The notes beneath the pieces are model-generated. The model did no database searches, was not told the DNA's origin, and saw only the letters and a program-made list of their open reading frames with translations. Both the position numbers and the translations under genes were made by a program. From assembly GCF_035987325.1 (NCBI RefSeq), contig NZ_CP108488.1, positions 5,084,001 to 5,148,000 of the forward strand: a stretch of 64,000 nucleotides of DNA, given 5' to 3'. This DNA comes from Streptomyces sp. NBC_01244. Lineage in GTDB: Bacteria; Actinomycetota; Actinomycetes; Streptomycetales; Streptomycetaceae. Below, one piece after another: positions 18,847-26,271 of the stretch (position 1 is the stretch's first letter; each line of letters starts with the position of its first letter).

Positions 18847-19031
18847 GCCTCTACCGAATCGTCCGCGAACTGCAGACCCTCCTCGCCACCTGGGCCGGCG
18901 CCTGCCCCACCTGTCACCGCGACATACCCACCCTCACACCAACCTGACCAAGCACTACTAGGCCGTCTCTGCTCCGGTTGCCGGTCCCCGGTTGCGGGTG
19001 TGCCCTGGATGATGGGAGAGAGGAGCCCGTC

Positions 19032-19445
19032 ATGGCACATGCGGCACCCACCGCCCCCCGGGGGCACCGGCAGCAGGCGTCCGGTACGGCGGCCCACACG
19101 AGCAGGTCGGCCCTCGCGCGCCCGCTGCTCATGGGACTGGTCTACGGCGTCTACGCCGCCTTCATGAAACGTCAGATGGGGCCCGTCGACGCGGGCAACG
19201 TCTTCTACGGGATCCTGTGCGGTGCGATCTTCGCCGCCTGCCTGGTGGCGCTGGCCCGGATCGGCCCGCGGCTGGCGCAGGAGCCGCACGCGGCGGCGTA
19301 CGGGATCTTCGCGGGCATCTCCTTCGGCTACCTGTACAGCCTGGCCGGCGAGTCCATCCTGAAGAGCTCGGGCCTGGGCCTGCTCGTCGGCGCGGGAGTC
19401 GGCGTGGCCGCCTTCTACCGCTACCACACGCGCAACGCCTCATAG
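19032..19445 (+). CDS. Small integral membrane protein, unknown
   Basis: 137 residues, with about 35 polar N-terminal residues and then four predicted membrane helices (LLMGLVYGVYAAFM; GILCGAIFAACLVALARI; AYGIFAGISFGYLYSL; GLGLLVGAGVGVAAFY). No catalytic motif. The ATG at 19032 follows a GAGAGGAG ribosome site; an earlier in-frame start would add 18 residues over that site. It is the first gene after the IS element and has its own terminator, so it is probably a single-gene unit. Confidence 0.75.
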   Translation: MAHAAPTAPRGHRQQASGTAAHTSRSALARPLLMGLVYGVYAAFMKRQMGPVDAGNVFYGILCGAIFAACLVALARIGPRLAQEPHAAAYGIFAGISFGYLYSLAGESILKSSGLGLLVGAGVGVAAFYRYHTRNAS

Positions 19446-19461
19446 AAGCCGCCCGGGCCCG

Positions 19462-19505
19462 CCGGAGCCCCGGCCACCCGCCGCGTGCGGGGGCCGGGGC
19501 TCCGG
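19462..19505 (+). terminator. Intrinsic terminator after the 19032 gene
   Basis: Perfect 14-base arms (19462-19475 and 19492-19505) with a 16-base loop, 16 bp after the stop codon. Confidence 0.8.
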
Positions 19506-19608
19506 CGTCCGTCACTGGGGACAACTCGGCCGGAGCGGTACTTTCGGCGGTGCATATGCGGACAAAAGGCCGAGGTGAGTGAGGGGGTGAGTGGCCGAGA
19601 CTGAATGA

Positions 19609-19683
19609 GGCGCCGGTTCCCGCGCCCCGTGGTCGAACCTCACGTGACCACTCTCCGTTGCCGAGGGCGCGGGAACCGGTGCC
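19609..19683. repeat. Large forked hairpin (nested inverted repeats)
   Basis: Outer arms 19609-19627 and 19665-19683 pair in 18 of 19 positions. The 37-base loop contains a second stem, GTGGTC with GACCAC. On the minus strand it follows the stop of the 52-residue gene by 31 bp and so may be its terminator; the forked shape is more elaborate than needed. Confidence 0.6.
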
Positions 19684-19714
19684 TCCCCATGGCGTGACGC
19701 CCCTGCGCGACGCC

Positions 19715-19873
19715 CTACGCGGCCGTGTCGTCTCCGGCCGGGGCCTCGGCGGCGGTCTGCGCGGTCTTGGCGGACTCGGGTTCCTGCGGGCGTGCGGGCG
19801 GGGCCGGCGGGGAGAAGCGGGCGGCCTCGGCGCGGAGCATGGCGTTCAGGGCGAGGTACGGGTCGAAGGGCAT
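19715..19873 (-). CDS. 52-residue protein, unknown
   Basis: A short frame that begins MPFDPYLALNAMLRAEAARF and continues as a Pro/Ala/Glu-rich tail. The ATG at 19873 has a GAGG ribosome site ten bases upstream. Third-position G+C is high and in phase. It has no membrane helix or signal peptide; the N-terminal amphipathic helix is the only structured part. It lies downstream of two other small genes on the same strand. The family was not recognised. Confidence 0.55.
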   Translation of the reverse strand: MPFDPYLALNAMLRAEAARFSPPAPPARPQEPESAKTAQTAAEAPAGDDTAA

Positions 19874-20007
19874 GGCGGAACCTCACGGTGTTTCGGGGGT
19901 GTGGGGGGGACGCGCGCCAGAGGCACTCGGGTGCCGGGTGAGCCGGGTGTGCCCGGTGAGCCGGCCGTGCCGGGCGCGCGGTGCTGCTGCTCGGCCTGTC
20001 GGCCCCG

Positions 20008-20409
20008 TCAGCAGCGCAGGACCACACTCCGTACCGCCCGCAGGGATCCCGCGGATGCGATCGCCCCCGTCGGGTCCGGGACCGGCTTCGTGGGGCCGGA
20101 CCGGGGAGGTTTCACGTGAAACACCGGCCGCTGCAGTCCCCGTACGCCGGGGACGCCGCGCGCGGGCACCCGTACCGCCACACGTACTTCGGGATCGCCG
20201 GCCGGATCGGCCGGTGCCTCGGTGGGTTCGGCAGGGGCGGTGGGAGCGGGACGGGGGCCTTCGGCCGTCGTGGTGGACGGACCGGGTCCGCCGATGCCGA
20301 ACAGGCACAGCAGCACGACGCAGAGCACCGTCAGGGCCGTCATCAGGGCCCTGCCCGGTGCCGTCGGCGCACGTCGTGTCCCGCACATGCGGAGGGTGTG
20401 CCCCGACAC
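20008..20409 (-). CDS. Small membrane-anchored protein containing a parS site in its gene
   Basis: About 133 residues. One membrane helix (LMTALTVLCVVLLCLFGIGG, residues about 22-42) is followed by a Pro/Thr-rich external region with no known motif and a tail 'RAVRSVVLRC'. The parS-like site at 20108-20123 is read as codons for VFHVK. The GTG at 20409 is preferred because GGAGAG precedes it; ATGs at 20388 and 20343 are alternatives. It comes after the sortase-like gene on the same strand, but a terminator lies between them. Function unknown. Confidence 0.5.
   Translation of the reverse strand: MSGHTLRMCGTRRAPTAPGRALMTALTVLCVVLLCLFGIGGPGPSTTTAEGPRPAPTAPAEPTEAPADPAGDPEVRVAVRVPARGVPGVRGLQRPVFHVKPPRSGPTKPVPDPTGAIASAGSLRAVRSVVLRC
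20108..20123. other. parS site (15 of 16 bases)
   Basis: GGTTTCACGTGAAACA matches the ParB-binding consensus at all but the first base and retains the perfect 14-bp core GTTTCACGTGAAAC. It lies inside a coding region 8.2 kb from the perfect parS at 11902. Confidence 0.8.
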
Positions 20410-20456
20410 GCGGGCGGACTCTCCGCCGGGACCGCAGCGTCCCTCGACCGGGGGAC

Positions 20457-20506
20457 GAAGACACCCCCCACGGACCGTCAGGTGGCCGCAGGGGGTGTCC
20501 GTCTTC
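20457..20506 (-). terminator. Hairpin after the sortase-like gene
   Basis: GAAGACACCCCC pairs with GGGGGTGTC..GTCTTC across a 22-base interior, with a two-base bulge. It lies 17 bp beyond the stop of the gene at 20523-21191. Confidence 0.6.
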
Positions 20507-20522
20507 AGGGGGCCACCGCCGG

Positions 20523-21191
20523 TCAGCGCGGGGTGCGGCGGTGGCCGGTGAGGCGGGCCAGGACGGCCGTTTCGCCGCTGACCAGCCGGAGTTGGGCCCG
20601 GCCGGACGGCCCGCCCCGCCCGGAGACCCCCGGAGAGACCCTGGTCACGGTGAACACGGCCGTACGCCGGTCGGCGCGCGTGACCTCGATCGTCTGCCCG
20701 CGCCGGAGCTCGCCGAGCCGGGGGAGGTCTCCGGAGACCACGGCGGTGCCGGCCGCGCCCGGCGCCGGGCCGGCGGAGTCCCACACGGCGCTGTCCGGAG
20801 CGGGGGGCTTGGCGTCGGCGGCCCCGGGTTCGAGATCCGCCGCGTACGGCCCGTCGGGCCCGGTGCCGCCCGTGCCCGGCGGGGTACCGCCCGTCAGCGG
20901 TACGTCCGTTCCGAGGGCCGGGACGAGCAGCCGCAGCGGCGGCGAGGCCGGAAGGGCCGTGACCCCCGACCGTCCGGGCCGCCGGGAGCCCTTGCCGGTG
21001 GTGTGTCCGCCGGAGTGCTCCAGCTGCCGGGCCAGCCGGCGCGGGCCGGACAGCCCCAGGACCCGTGAGGGCAGGGCGTCGCCCGCGGTCGGGGCGGTAG
21101 GCCGGCCGCCTTCGGTGGTGCGCAACACCCCCAGGCCGGTGCACAGCAGAGCCACCGTCAGTACGCCGACCACCCACTGGGCGCGGGGCAT
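20523..21191 (-). CDS. Sortase-fold protein lacking catalytic residues
   Basis: 222 residues. An N-terminal anchor helix (WVVGVLTVALLCTGLGVL) is followed by a linker and a domain that aligns with actinobacterial class F sortases: LRLLVPALGTDVPL, VWDSAGPAPGAAGTAVVSGD, LRRGQTIEVTRADRR, and RAQLRLVSGETAVLARL. In active enzymes the third motif region reads GHVD with the catalytic His and the last reads LVTC with the Cys. Here they are SGDL and LVSG, so both are lost. It therefore cannot cleave and rejoin peptides by the known chemistry and may be a structural or regulatory relative. The ATG at 21191 has a strong AGGAGGG site. Confidence 0.7.
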   Translation of the reverse strand: MPRAQWVVGVLTVALLCTGLGVLRTTEGGRPTAPTAGDALPSRVLGLSGPRRLARQLEHSGGHTTGKGSRRPGRSGVTALPASPPLRLLVPALGTDVPLTGGTPPGTGGTGPDGPYAADLEPGAADAKPPAPDSAVWDSAGPAPGAAGTAVVSGDLPRLGELRRGQTIEVTRADRRTAVFTVTRVSPGVSGRGGPSGRAQLRLVSGETAVLARLTGHRRTPR

Positions 21192-21452
21192 GGGAATCCC
21201 TCCTGGTCCGGCTCGGGCGGCCGGTCCCGAGAGCAGTGGACCCTTCCCCGCCTCCCGGCGGGGCGCGTAACACGGACAACTGACGGCAAGTCATCACCGT
21301 ACGGACCTCCCTCGGGCACGTCTTCGCAGATGGCGGCCGGTGGGCCGGGGCCGGACCGGTTGTGGGGGGTGTGCGCCCGAACGGGTGAGAACGTCAAGGG
21401 CGACCTTGGGCGTGTCGGATCGGATGCACGTTCTGCCACATGCGAAAACCTG

Positions 21453-21779
21453 TCAAGCGGACCGATGTGCCGGGCCGTCGGCCTGAGTTGCGGGTGAGGT
21501 CCGGGCGGCTTGTCCTTGGATCATGAATGATCCATACGCATATGCCCTGGCCATGGGGTCCTCTTGCGTCGCCGACCTCGCCGACCTTCCCGACCTTCCC
21601 GCCCGGTCCGCCTCGGAATGCCCGGCCGCTGCCCCTGCCCCTGCCCCCGCTTCGGCCGATGCCGCCTTCGGAGGCGTCAGGGCGGTGCCCGGGAACCGTT
21701 CCGAGGCGGCCTCGCGCAGGGCGTCCGCCAGGCCGTCCACCACGCGGCGCTCCCGCCAGGGGCGCTCCACCGCGCTCAC
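21453..21779 (-). CDS. 108-residue protein coupled to the SDR gene, unknown
   Basis: The GTG start at 21779 overlaps the stop of the SDR gene in a GTGA arrangement, so translation is probably coupled. The product begins MSAVERPWRERRVVDGLADA, has a helical N-terminal 40 residues, an Ala/Gly-rich middle and a tail with AYAYGSFMIQGQAA. No known domain. In-frame third-position G+C drops toward the 3' end, where codons such as CAT ATG and GGA TCA ATC appear, so only the N-terminal half looks strongly coding. It may be a small partner of the two enzymes upstream. Confidence 0.45.
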   Translation of the reverse strand: MSAVERPWRERRVVDGLADALREAASERFPGTALTPPKAASAEAGAGAGAAAGHSEADRAGRSGRSARSATQEDPMARAYAYGSFMIQGQAARTSPATQADGPAHRSA

Positions 21780-22651
21780 ACCCGCTCCGCTGTCCGGACG
21801 GGCTGCCGGGCGGGAGGCAGGACGGGCGCCGCAGCCCGGGTGAGGTACCGGGCGCCGAGCGGCGGGCCGTCCAACTCGGTCGTGGCGGCCGCGGGCTGGA
21901 GCCCCGACAGGCGCCGCAGCAGGCCCGGGGCCAGCCCGGGGCCGACCGCCCGGCTCAGCGCCGAGGCTTCGGTGGGGTGTGCGTGCACCCAGCCGATGTG
22001 GCGCAGCCCCGACCAGCCCGGTTCCTCGGCGGCCTCCGCCAGGGCGCGGGCGGCGGGGGCGAGCGGCAGCAGGCTGACCGACGCCGGAGCACCCTGCTCC
22101 GGAGCCCCCGCCGGTGCCGGCCGGACGGACTCGGCGACCGCGAGCCGGGTGAAGGCGGGCCGGGGGAGCTCCGCGTGGTCGGCGAGGTCGCTGACGGTCG
22201 GGGCCAGGCAGTGCACCCCGGCCGGGAACCCGTCCCGTACGGCCGCGGCGGCGATCGTGCGCCCGGCCGGACCGGCGTCTCCGACGGTGACCAGATGGAA
22301 CGCCGTACGCCTCCCCCCTCCGGAGGCGAGGGGCAGCAGCGCGGCCGCGGTGGCGGCGGGCTGCTCCACGCACCAGACGGCGTCGAAGCGTTCCGTCGGG
22401 GCGCGGGACACCGGGGACGTGGGTGCGGAGCCGGCCAGGAGGTCGGCGCCCCGGCGCGCGTCGAGCCGGGCCGCGAGGAGGTCCACGTACTCGGGATACA
22501 GCCCGATCAGCGCGAGCTGACGGGCCAGCAGGAGCCTGCTCTGCCGTACGTCGGTGGTGGTGAGCAGGGTCAGGTGGTGGCCGCGGCCGAGGAGTTCGGC
22601 GGCGAGCCGGATGCCGGTGGGGCTGGCGGCCCCGGCGAGGGCGATGTGCAC
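21776..22651 (-). CDS. NAD(P)-binding short-chain dehydrogenase/epimerase-like protein
   Basis: 291 residues. The N terminus MHIALAGAASPTGIRLAAEL is a Rossmann nucleotide-binding turn (GAASPTG) like that of extended SDR and thioester-reductase domains. A helical insert, LARQLALIGLYPEYVDLL, follows. The usual YxxxK pair is not evident, so it may be atypical or non-catalytic. The GTG at 22651 is 35 bp after the FabH-like gene; a few more upstream codons (RNESA) are possible. It sits between the FabH homologue and a coupled small gene, so it probably acts on the product of the FabH-like enzyme. Confidence 0.65.
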   Translation of the reverse strand: MHIALAGAASPTGIRLAAELLGRGHHLTLLTTTDVRQSRLLLARQLALIGLYPEYVDLLAARLDARRGADLLAGSAPTSPVSRAPTERFDAVWCVEQPAATAAALLPLASGGGRRTAFHLVTVGDAGPAGRTIAAAAVRDGFPAGVHCLAPTVSDLADHAELPRPAFTRLAVAESVRPAPAGAPEQGAPASVSLLPLAPAARALAEAAEEPGWSGLRHIGWVHAHPTEASALSRAVGPGLAPGLLRRLSGLQPAAATTELDGPPLGARYLTRAAAPVLPPARQPVRTAERV

Positions 22652-22686
22652 GGCGGACTCGTTTCGAAGGAGGTGGGCGCGTGCGT

Positions 22687-23940
22687 CTACGCGGTGGCGG
22701 TGGTTCCCGGGGCTCCGGCCTGGACGGCTCGGGCGGGCTCGGTGGCTCCGGCCGTCTCGGCGGCGGCGGGGACGGGCGGCAGCGGTGCGGTGACGGTGAC
22801 TTCGCCCGGGATCGCGACCCGTGCGAGGAAGGCGCCGCGCTCGGGGCCGGCGCCGATGACGGAGAAGCAGACGGTGTCGCCCGCGCCGACCAGGCCGTTG
22901 ATCACATCGGTGTAGAAGAGCACCGGGGTGGCGGAGGTGACGAGGTTGCCGAGCTCGCGGGCGTGCGCGGGGGCCTTGCGGGTGTCCAGGCCGGCGAGCT
23001 GGTGGTAGTTCTCGACCAGCGCCGGGCCGGCCTGGTGCGTGTAGATCCGCCGGACCTCGTCCACGAAGCCGGGGCGGTGGGCGTCCATGGTCTCCTGGTT
23101 CAGCATCATGCCGCGCGAGTAATAGCGGGCCAGTTCCGGTCCGTTGAGTCCGAATGCGGAGAGCTCGGCGGATCCGGGAAAGCCCGGCGGGTGGGCGGCG
23201 CCGCCGCCGGGATAGTGGATGAGTGGATCGCTGAATCCGGGCTCTCCCCCGAAATCGAGGGAATCGCGCGAATAGAAACCGAGCCCGCCCTCGAAGCTTT
23301 CGTCCCGCTCGAATACGAGCGCGGTCGCGGCATCGGAGAACAGGGCCCCGGAACACCACAGGGTGTGCGCGAAGGGATGCTCCCCGTCCGCTCCGCTGTA
23401 CTGGGAAATGACGCCGTTCTCGTCGATTCCGATGGGACTCGCGGCGTTGTACGAGATCACCAGCGCGCGGCGGGCCCCCGTCCGGGCCAGGTGCGCGGCG
23501 ACGCGGGACAGCCCGCCGCAGCCGGCGCCGAGCTGGAAGGGAGGCACGCTGTCCGGGATGCGCAGGCGGCGCAGCAGGTTGAAGGCGTCCTGGTCGAGCA
23601 TGATCTCGTACGGGGTGCACGTGGCGACGAAGACGGCGTCGATGTCCTCCGGCTCGGCGAGGGCGGAGCGCAGGGCCGCGCGGGCGACGTCGACGACGGT
23701 GTCCAGCGACGCGAAACGCTCGCGGTCCCAGCTCTTGGAGGTGACCCCGAGTATGCGCTCGATATCGGCGCCGCTGATTTCCTTGCCGGCCCGTTTCCGG
23801 TGCGGGATGTGCGCGAGCCGGGCCCATTCCTCGACCGAGATGACCTCGCCGATCTGGGCGCCGACACCGGAAATCCGATAGGGGAACGGGTACGCGTACG
23901 CGGCGGGTGCGGGGGGATTGGCCGTTTCCGAGGCAGACAT
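22687..23940 (-). CDS. 3-oxoacyl-ACP synthase III (FabH/KASIII) homologue
   Basis: 417 residues, longer than housekeeping FabH (about 330) because of an N-terminal extension of about 70 residues. The thiolase-fold triad is in place: Cys in QLGAGCGGLSR (about 141), His in IYTHQAGPAL and Asn in LGNLVTSATP. Such stand-alone KASIII enzymes condense an acyl-CoA with a malonyl unit or transfer acyl groups in secondary metabolism (the CerJ type does the latter). The ATG at 23940 has GGAGAAG before it. First gene of an operon with the SDR and small protein, divergent from an HTH-TPR regulator. Substrate cannot be read from sequence. Confidence 0.82.
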   Translation of the reverse strand: MSASETANPPAPAAYAYPFPYRISGVGAQIGEVISVEEWARLAHIPHRKRAGKEISGADIERILGVTSKSWDRERFASLDTVVDVARAALRSALAEPEDIDAVFVATCTPYEIMLDQDAFNLLRRLRIPDSVPPFQLGAGCGGLSRVAAHLARTGARRALVISYNAASPIGIDENGVISQYSGADGEHPFAHTLWCSGALFSDAATALVFERDESFEGGLGFYSRDSLDFGGEPGFSDPLIHYPGGGAAHPPGFPGSAELSAFGLNGPELARYYSRGMMLNQETMDAHRPGFVDEVRRIYTHQAGPALVENYHQLAGLDTRKAPAHARELGNLVTSATPVLFYTDVINGLVGAGDTVCFSVIGAGPERGAFLARVAIPGEVTVTAPLPPVPAAAETAGATEPARAVQAGAPGTTATA

Positions 23941-24068
23941 GCTTCTCCGGTCCGTGGAATCCGATGGGGACGGCTCAAGCCAACACCAGGGAGCGGACGG
24001 GGAGAAGGGAATGCGGGGGGCGCAGTGGTGAAAGCGTTGAATACGGATTTCCGTCGGGGGTGGTCCTC

Positions 24069-25616
24069 GTGAGCGGGCGGCGGGTGGCCAACGCCCGGAT
24101 GGGGGACCTGCTGGCGGAGGCCGGGTGGAGCGGGGCGGAGCTGGCGCGGGCCGTCAACGCGCTCGGGACCCTGCACGGGCTGGCCCTGCGCTACGACCGG
24201 ACCGCCGTCGCGCACTGGCTGTCGGGCACCCGGCCGCGCCGGCCCGTGCCCGAGCTGATAGCGGCGGCGCTGACGGAGCGGTGCGGGCGGCTGGTCACGG
24301 TGGTGGAGGCCGGCCTCGGCACGGGCTCGACGGGGCCCGGCGTACGGCCGGGCCCGGGGGCCGAAGGCGGAGGCGAGGGGCTGCTCCGGCTCGCGCTGCA
24401 GGCCAGGGCCGATGTGGACCCGCACGGCAGGCCGCCACTGCTGCGCAGCCCGTACCAGCCGGTGCCGGTACCGGCCCCGGTGTGGGACCGGGAACCGGCG
24501 CAGGGCGGCGGAGGCGAGACCGCCGCGGGCACGGGCACGCGTACGGACACGGGCACGGACACGGGCACGGGCACGGGCCCACGCGTGCACTCGGACACAC
24601 GCGCACGCACACGCACACGCACGGACACGACGACGAGCACCGGCATCGCGGACCTCGCCGCGCGGCGGCATCTCGCGGCCCACGCCGAGCAGTTGAGGGC
24701 CCTCGCAGGGAGCTTCTCGGGTCTCTACCTCGCCCATGGCGGCGTCCACACCCGCGCGGCCCTGGCCGCCTGGCTGGCCCAGGACGCGGGAGCCTTCGCG
24801 GCCCGCCACCCGGGCGGCCCGGGCCCCGCCGTACGCGGACGGGGAGCGCCCGGCCTCGGCCGCGAGGCGCCGGACGTGTGGCGGGGGTACGCCCAGCTCG
24901 CCCACCTGCTCGCCGAGATGACGGCTGACTCCGGGTACCACGGGCTCGCGCAGGAGTACCACGGCATCGCCCTCGGACTGGCCCGGCAGGCGGACGACCG
25001 GCGGATGTACGCGATCACCCTGCGCGCGATGAGCGCGCACGCCGGCCGGCTCGGGCAGCCCGCGCACGCGGTACGGCTCGCCCGGACGGCGGTGGAGACC
25101 GCGCCCGCCGACGGGGAGCCCGGCACGCTGGCGTTCCTCCTGGTCCAGCGTGCGGCCGCGCACGCCCATGCCGGTCAACGGGCCGCCGCCGCCGCGGATC
25201 TGGCCGCGGCCGACCACTTGCACGGGCGGCACGCGGTGAAGCCGCCCGACGGGCCCTTCGACTCGTACGCCCGGGCCGATCTCGACTTCGCGCGGGCCCG
25301 GACCCACCTCGCCCTCGGCGAGTTCCCGGCCGCGGCCGACGCCCTGGAGCGGTCCCTGCGCGGCCGCGCGGCCGACCAGCACCGGGCCACCGCGCTCACG
25401 CACGCCGCGCTCGCCGAAACCCTGCTGCGCCTCGGCCACCTCACCCGGGCCTGCGAGCACTGGCGGGCGTTCCTCACGGCGGCCCCGGCGGTTCAGTCGC
25501 GTGCCGTACGCGAGGCACTCGGACGGCTGCTGCGCGACCTGACCCCGTACCGGCGGGCGCGGGAGGCGGTCCCGACCGTGGCGATGGCCCGGGCGCTGGC
25601 GGAACGGCTGCCGTGA
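24069..25616 (+). CDS. HTH regulator with TPR-like C-terminal repeats
   Basis: 515 residues. The N-terminal 65 residues form an XRE-like helix-turn-helix (MGDLLAEAGWSGAELARAVN and AVAHWLSGTRPRRP). A long Gly/Thr/Arg low-complexity linker follows (about 150-195). The C-terminal 300 residues are helical repeats of the TPR kind (AHAVRLARTAVETAPAD; ADALERSLRGRAADQHRA). This layout recalls NsdA-type developmental and antibiotic regulators. The GTG at 24069 was chosen because it just precedes the HTH. It is divergent from the FabH-like operon with a 128-bp shared promoter region and probably controls it. Confidence 0.75.
   Translation: MSGRRVANARMGDLLAEAGWSGAELARAVNALGTLHGLALRYDRTAVAHWLSGTRPRRPVPELIAAALTERCGRLVTVVEAGLGTGSTGPGVRPGPGAEGGGEGLLRLALQARADVDPHGRPPLLRSPYQPVPVPAPVWDREPAQGGGGETAAGTGTRTDTGTDTGTGTGPRVHSDTRARTRTRTDTTTSTGIADLAARRHLAAHAEQLRALAGSFSGLYLAHGGVHTRAALAAWLAQDAGAFAARHPGGPGPAVRGRGAPGLGREAPDVWRGYAQLAHLLAEMTADSGYHGLAQEYHGIALGLARQADDRRMYAITLRAMSAHAGRLGQPAHAVRLARTAVETAPADGEPGTLAFLLVQRAAAHAHAGQRAAAAADLAAADHLHGRHAVKPPDGPFDSYARADLDFARARTHLALGEFPAAADALERSLRGRAADQHRATALTHAALAETLLRLGHLTRACEHWRAFLTAAPAVQSRAVREALGRLLRDLTPYRRAREAVPTVAMARALAERLP
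24530..24637 (+). repeat. Low-complexity ACGGGCAC-type repeat in regulator gene
   Basis: About 18 imperfect copies of a hexamer close to ACGGGC or ACACGC encode a GTGTDTGTRT linker between the HTH and the TPR domain. The array keeps frame. Confidence 0.8.
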
Positions 25617-25673
25617 ACGCCGCGGGATGCTCGGCGGCGGCAGCCGGCTCAGTGCGTGGCGGCGGCAACCCGC

Positions 25674-26228
25674 TCAGCGCGTGGCGGCGGCCGCCCGGCG
25701 GTAGCGGAGTTCGGGAACCGGAGAGCCGTCCGCGTACTCGACGAGTTCACCGCCGTCGGGGAGGAAGCCGGCGCGCTCGTAGAACCGGCGGGCCCGGGCG
25801 TTGCCTTCGACCACCCAGAGCCGTACCGCGGGGTAGGGCGCCCGGCGCAGCACCTCGGTCAGCAGGGTGCGGCCGACGCCGGTGCCGATGACGTCGGGCC
25901 GCGCGTACAGGGCGTACAGCTCGCCCTCGTCCGGGGCCGTGCCCTCGGGATCCGTGCTCGTGGCGGGGCCGAAGGCGGCCCATCCGAGGACCGCCCCGTC
26001 GGGGCCCTCGGCCACGAGGTTGCTCACGACACCGGACGGGTCGGCGAAGGCGGCGCGCCGCTGCTCGGCGAACGCGGCGGCGTCGAGCCCGTCCAGGTAC
26101 GCCTGCGGCATGAGCCCGGCGTAGGCGTGGCGCCACGCGCTCATGCGCACGGCGGCGACGGCGTCGATGTCGGGCTCGGTCATCTCGCGTATGCGAAGGC
26201 GGGGCTCACCCGCGGTGGTGTCGTTCAT
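25674..26228 (-). CDS. GNAT family N-acetyltransferase
   Basis: 184 residues, normal for the family. It begins MNDTTAGEPRLRIREMTEPD and has the acetyl-CoA loop DVIGTGVGRTLLTEVL (Q/RxxGxG/A type) and the C-terminal WVVEGNARARRFYERAGF strand-helix. Substrate is unknown; small molecule acetylation is most likely. ATG at 26228. The last codons are part of a 23-base tandem duplication (25648-25693) that repeats the stop region, so the C terminus may have recently been extended or cut. Confidence 0.85.
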   Translation of the reverse strand: MNDTTAGEPRLRIREMTEPDIDAVAAVRMSAWRHAYAGLMPQAYLDGLDAAAFAEQRRAAFADPSGVVSNLVAEGPDGAVLGWAAFGPATSTDPEGTAPDEGELYALYARPDVIGTGVGRTLLTEVLRRAPYPAVRLWVVEGNARARRFYERAGFLPDGGELVEYADGSPVPELRYRRAAAATR

Positions 26229-26271
26229 GCGGGGAGTGTGCCAGCGCAGTCCCGTGCCCGGCACCGGGATT

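Larger units (their letters stand above)
17516..18957 (+). mobile_element. IS701-type insertion sequence, complete
   Basis: A 1442-bp element bounded by terminal inverted repeats: TAGGGCTTGGTCAGGTT on the left (17516) and its complement with one mismatch on the right, ending at 18957. It is flanked by CTAG on both sides (17512-17515 and 18958-18961), the target duplication typical of the IS701 family. One DDE transposase fills it. It landed just after the Rrf2 remnant. The near-identical ends suggest a fairly recent insertion. Confidence 0.9.

Noticed and set aside
17673..18947. A separate 424-codon gene overlapping the transposase
   Set aside because: Only its last 33 codons resemble a protein (the transposase tail); the rest is a shadow frame.
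24530..24637. CRISPR or telomere-like repeat
   Set aside because: It is a coding low-complexity linker in the HTH-TPR regulator.
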